Origin: Neckera pumila
Taxonomy: Eukaryota > Streptophyta > Bryopsida > Hypnales > Neckeraceae
NCBI GenBank assembly: GCA_963969595.1
Contig: OZ018409.1
Coordinates: forward strand, 19,066,975 to 19,130,974
Direction of reading: 5' to 3'
DNA length: 64,000 bases
This document shows, piece by piece, positions 61,086-64,000 of this stretch. Positions within the stretch are counted from its first letter, which is position 1, and the number at the start of each line of letters is the position of its first letter. Made by a program: the position numbers and the translations under genes. The notes beneath the pieces were generated by a model. That model saw only the letters and a program-made list of their open reading frames with translations. It was not told where the DNA came from and did no database searches.

Positions 61086-61549
61086 CGCCATTAAGGTATA
61101 ACAAACTTTTGACTTTTCAATTTGAAGGGAAACATTGGACCACTCGAATTAAATGTTCTTCAAAGCACAAAATTCCATGTTGGAGTTTTTTTTTTTGACC
61201 ACAAGCATATTGAACAACACACTACGAGGGTTTTGTTAGGTAGAAAGGCTGTTTTCACGCTAGATAAACACTATCTGCCAGATATCGAACCCACAACCAC
61301 ACCATTTGGTTTGGGGTTCCACGTTGGAGTTTGAAATTGAGAAGGTCACAGGGTTGGAGGGGGAAAGAGGGGAGTCGGAAGGGGTAGAAAGAAGGTCAAG
61401 GGGGGAGGTATGAAAGGTAGGGACGAACAGGGAATGGGACCCTCATAGCCGTTCATCTAAAATCAAGGCAATTAGGGGGTCAATTCACCCTGGCCATGGA
61501 GAAGATGGCAAAAGTAGTAAAGTGCTTAGGAGTGGTAGAAATTTTACGG

Positions 61550-61728
61550 GTACTAGTATGTCCTGTGCATTGCCACAATCAAATTAAAAGTAAAAGTATT
61601 TTTAAAATTTTTTAGAATAAAAAATAATTCAAAAATCCATAATATCGGTACAAAGCACGCAGCTGGGGGACACACGGTCCGAGATATTTCAATCTAACAA
61701 ACAAAACAAACAAACAAACAAACAAACA
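61550..61728 (+). repeat. SINE/LINE-tail-like family N, copy 4, with (AAAC)n tail
   Basis: AAAAGTAAAAGTATTTTT, ATTCAAAAATCCATAATATC, GAGATATTTCAATC, then (CAAA)n at 61693-61728. More diverged than the other copies. Confidence 0.45.
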
Positions 61729-62018
61729 GCATGTCTTAAAGATCTTTAAGCACAATAAAGATTTTCCTTGAGGTTGATATTAGACTACTTTGAATATCAT
61801 CAATGATGTTATAAGGTAGTTTGACCTAAAGCGACCATTTAAGCCTATCTAACTCATCATTGACAATAATAGATATTTCAAACAATAGTCACTAACTCCT
61901 AGATAGGGGTCACATTTAGAACATTGTCACTTTTAGAGCAAACTACCTTATTGCTCTCCAAAGGAGTCTTTGCTAAATCTTGAACCCTTGAACTTTGAAA
62001 CAATTCACCAGATAACTT
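61729..62018. other. Intergenic
   Basis: No feature recognised. Confidence 0.4.
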
Positions 62019-62317
62019 ACACAAAATAGTGAAATTAGGTTCCCTTATATTAATTTCTCAACATTCAATACTATATAAATATGTACAGTCATTGCAGAAG
62101 AATGCAATAATGAAGGAACTATGTGCGTTGTATGGGTCATTGCAAAAGAATGCAGTAATGAAGGAACTATATGTGTTGTATGGATTGGTGCATTGTTCAT
62201 GGCTCGAGTTTAGAGAAGTGCATGCACCTCCATGTGGACAAGCAGTGGCTCATGAGCTAACTTCTCTCAGTCGGCAACCTAATTGTTAAGGCAACCCAAT
62301 TTCACTATTTTGGGTAG
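62019..62317. mobile_element. MITE family J, copy 3 (~300 bp)
   Basis: Left TTACACAAAATAGTGAAATT, right CCCAATTTCACTATTTTGGG. Interior CCTCCATGTGGACAAGCAGT as in copies 1 and 2, plus a ~55-bp duplicated GCA(G/A)AAGAATGCA(A/G)TAATGAAGG unit. Confidence 0.7.
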
Positions 62318-62762
62318 AGACAACGTGCCGAGTCCCAACTGACCTTCACATAATTAGCGTTTTCTTCTAGGGGAATTTGGTTTAATAAACTTCGCACTGT
62401 GCACAGCTAATGCACTGGCAGCATTTGGTTTCAAACATTGAGCAGATAATATCGTATCAATATGCCACACATTTCTATCGGTACGGTTTTCACGAAGTCC
62501 AAGGGTGTTAACAAATTTGTTGGATAGCTTAGTTCAAAAGTTTTTGAGATGTGCACTCAAGGCACAGCCTGTGCTATCTAGTCCGCAAAGTTCTGTGCAG
62601 TCTGCTCCACAAAGTTCTATCCAAGATGTGATATGCTCCTTTCTACTTCAAGAGGGTGCTGGCAGTCGCAGGAATTGCAGTGTGAACGGCAGGTCTTGTC
62701 ACTGGGAGTAATTTGCCGCTGAGCAGGCTCGTTCTCTTCTGAGCAGTAGTTCCTCCAGAGGC
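62318..62762. other. 3' flank of sucrose synthase
   Basis: Probable 3' UTR and downstream DNA of the minus-strand gene; a short AAAGTTCT..GTCTGCTCC repeat at 62588-62625. Confidence 0.4.
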
Positions 62763-64000
62763 CTACGATTCATCATCATTTGAAAGGGGTACTGCCTTTG
62801 CCTGCACTTATCACACATAAATGAGAACTTGAATTTGGATGTGGTGTGGGTCATGCAATGTAACAGCCATCGACATGAAGAGATGGTCATACGTTTTCAA
62901 GAAAGCAATCACCCAGGATTTTGCAAGGGTCTAGAAAGTACGTGACATACCAGTTCACGGAACTTCAATATGTAGAACATTTCCAAGTATCTCCGGGATT
63001 CCGCCCTGTGCAATTTGGAAACGAACTTCCAGAATCCGTAAACGCCCGAGAGTGTCATTAAGCGCTCAGCGTACAATTTCCAAGTATAGCTGCAGGTAAC
63101 AATACACCTTTCAGAGATTGATTTCACTTGAATGGGATATATTGGAACTCATCCTCAATGGATGTATATGGAGCAGAACTAAGGGCACAAAGGTGGAGAC
63201 GTGTAACTGACAATGCAAGTGATCAATCTCACCTGGAATTTATTCGTTCTAGACCAGCTTCTGAAACCTTAGTCCAAATGGAGGGATCCATTTTATATTG
63301 CTCAAAGAACGCGACGATGGTTTCGGCAGCTTCGTCAGGATGATAAGGGTCGATCTGATAACCAGAGATTCCATGCTCAATAATCTCTGCGGGACCTCCA
63401 TGAGACGTTGCAAAGGTGGGAAGCCCACTCGCCATAGCCTCAACCACAGTCAAACCAAACCCTTCGTAAAGTGCAGGCTGAACAAAAGCTCCGTGACTGT
63501 CTGCAATGTAACGATACAACTCCCCATTTCGCACTCTGTTAGTTTGCGACCGGATCCATCTGAAGTGATTCTCAAGCTTGTACTCCTTCATAAGATTGTG
63601 CATAACCTCAATCTCTTTGACTTCCTCCCGGTCCTTTGATTTCTCAGCATTGATTTCGCCACCAACAATAACCAGATATACCAACTCCTTCAGCTTCTCA
63701 CTTTTCCCATACATTTCCACTAGGCCAGTGAGATTCTTAACCTTATCGAGTCGGGCCATTGTGAACAGGATAGGCTTTTTCTTGTCAATGAAGCCACTGC
63801 AGTACAAGCAGGAAACGCATGTCAGTGCGTTCAGAGTGACAAAATGAAAGTGCAGACAAAGGGACCGGTTGCAAAATTATCATGCGCAGCTGCTTAGAAA
63901 ACATAGTTTGGTCCCTTCGCATTGCGCAAAATTGGTAGAGTGCCTTACATATGCTCATCTGTTTGTTCAGGGCTATATAGCAATTCCTCAATGGCTACAT
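62763..64000 (-). CDS. Sucrose synthase, C-terminal exons (5' part outside window)
   Basis: Exons (minus): 63949 to beyond 64000 ([16 protein letters not shown]), 63233-63796 ([25 protein letters not shown] ... [26 protein letters not shown]), 62951-63089 ([21 protein letters not shown] ... [17 protein letters not shown]) and 62763-62801 ([12 protein letters not shown], stop). All junctions are GT/AG and in phase. This is the GT4 C-terminal domain: KN of the nucleotide site, and the ExxxxxxxE pair (EGFGLTVVE) that holds the glucosyl group. The enzyme reversibly converts sucrose plus UDP to UDP-glucose and fructose in the cytosol. The last exon of 13 codons is short but matches the family C-terminus. 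No lesion is seen; residue positions fit a normal ~800-residue enzyme. Confidence 0.93.

Larger units (their letters stand above)
58250..61495. mobile_element. Candidate 3.2-kb element with long imperfect inverted ends
   Basis: 58256-58440 (AGGGTGAATTGACCCCCT, then AATTGCC..GATTTT, CCCATTC.CTGTTC, CTACCCC) is inverted at 61350-61490. The interior shows no transposase; it contains element G and repeat N copy 3. Target duplication is not clear. Confidence 0.45.

Noticed and set aside
1..64000. tRNA, rRNA genes or CRISPR arrays
   Set aside because: None recognised by eye; the repeats are tandem, microsatellite or transposon types without regular spacer structure.

Overview
The window looks like nuclear DNA of a land plant. 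It has an AT-rich background, GT-AG introns, and plant gene families: a sucrose synthase, an SDP1/patatin-type triacylglycerol lipase relative, a mitochondrial group-3 LEA protein, an RMA-type RING protein, and a decayed CYP85-clan (CYP716-like) P450. A TMEM135-like gene and an intact DD34E Tc1 transposon would be unusual in a flowering plant. A seed-free plant (bryophyte or lycophyte grade) is my guess only; nothing here fixes the species.

Layout. 1-1535 is a direct copy of 14730-16279. It carries the 5' part of a RING gene (minus strand, running off the window) and the orphan C-terminus of the lipase gene. 2950-6350 (minus) is a P450 pseudogene with nonsense and frameshift lesions. 6936-8073 is a truncated Ty1/copia RT-RNase H fragment. 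8074-14074 is repeat-rich intergenic DNA. 14075-15073 (minus) is the full RING gene. 16165-21630 (minus) is a multi-exon SDP1-like gene whose patatin Ser/Asp dyad is replaced. About 24125-24815 (minus) is an unrecognised gene. 27272-30929 (minus) is the TMEM135-like gene. 30930-42600 is a transposon graveyard. 42606-43653 (minus) is the two-exon mitochondrial LEA gene, with an ABRE/G-box upstream. 44100-45809 is a complete Tc1 element. 50437-50709 (minus) is a small one-TM protein. 51000-62700 is again repeats. 62763 to the end (minus) is the 3' end of a sucrose synthase gene.

Mobile DNA dominates the non-genic sequence. The strongest pattern is eight non-autonomous elements of 0.6-0.9 kb, all bounded by TTAA with inverted termini close to CCCCTAAAGG. 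This architecture fits piggyBac-type MITEs, and no matching transposase is present. Other layers are a MITE family with termini like ACACAAAATAGTGAAATTAGG, a SINE/LINE-like family ending in (CAAA)n tails that seem to have seeded the large GTTT/GTTTT microsatellites, Emigrant-, Stowaway- and PIF/Harbinger-like pieces, a four-copy dispersed repeat inside and between genes, and several long hairpins, one with perfect 54-bp arms in a lipase intron.

The genes do not form an obvious pathway. The RING gene and the lipase 3' end were duplicated together. All multi-exon models were spliced by eye from conserved motifs and GT/AG sites, so they need transcript support.
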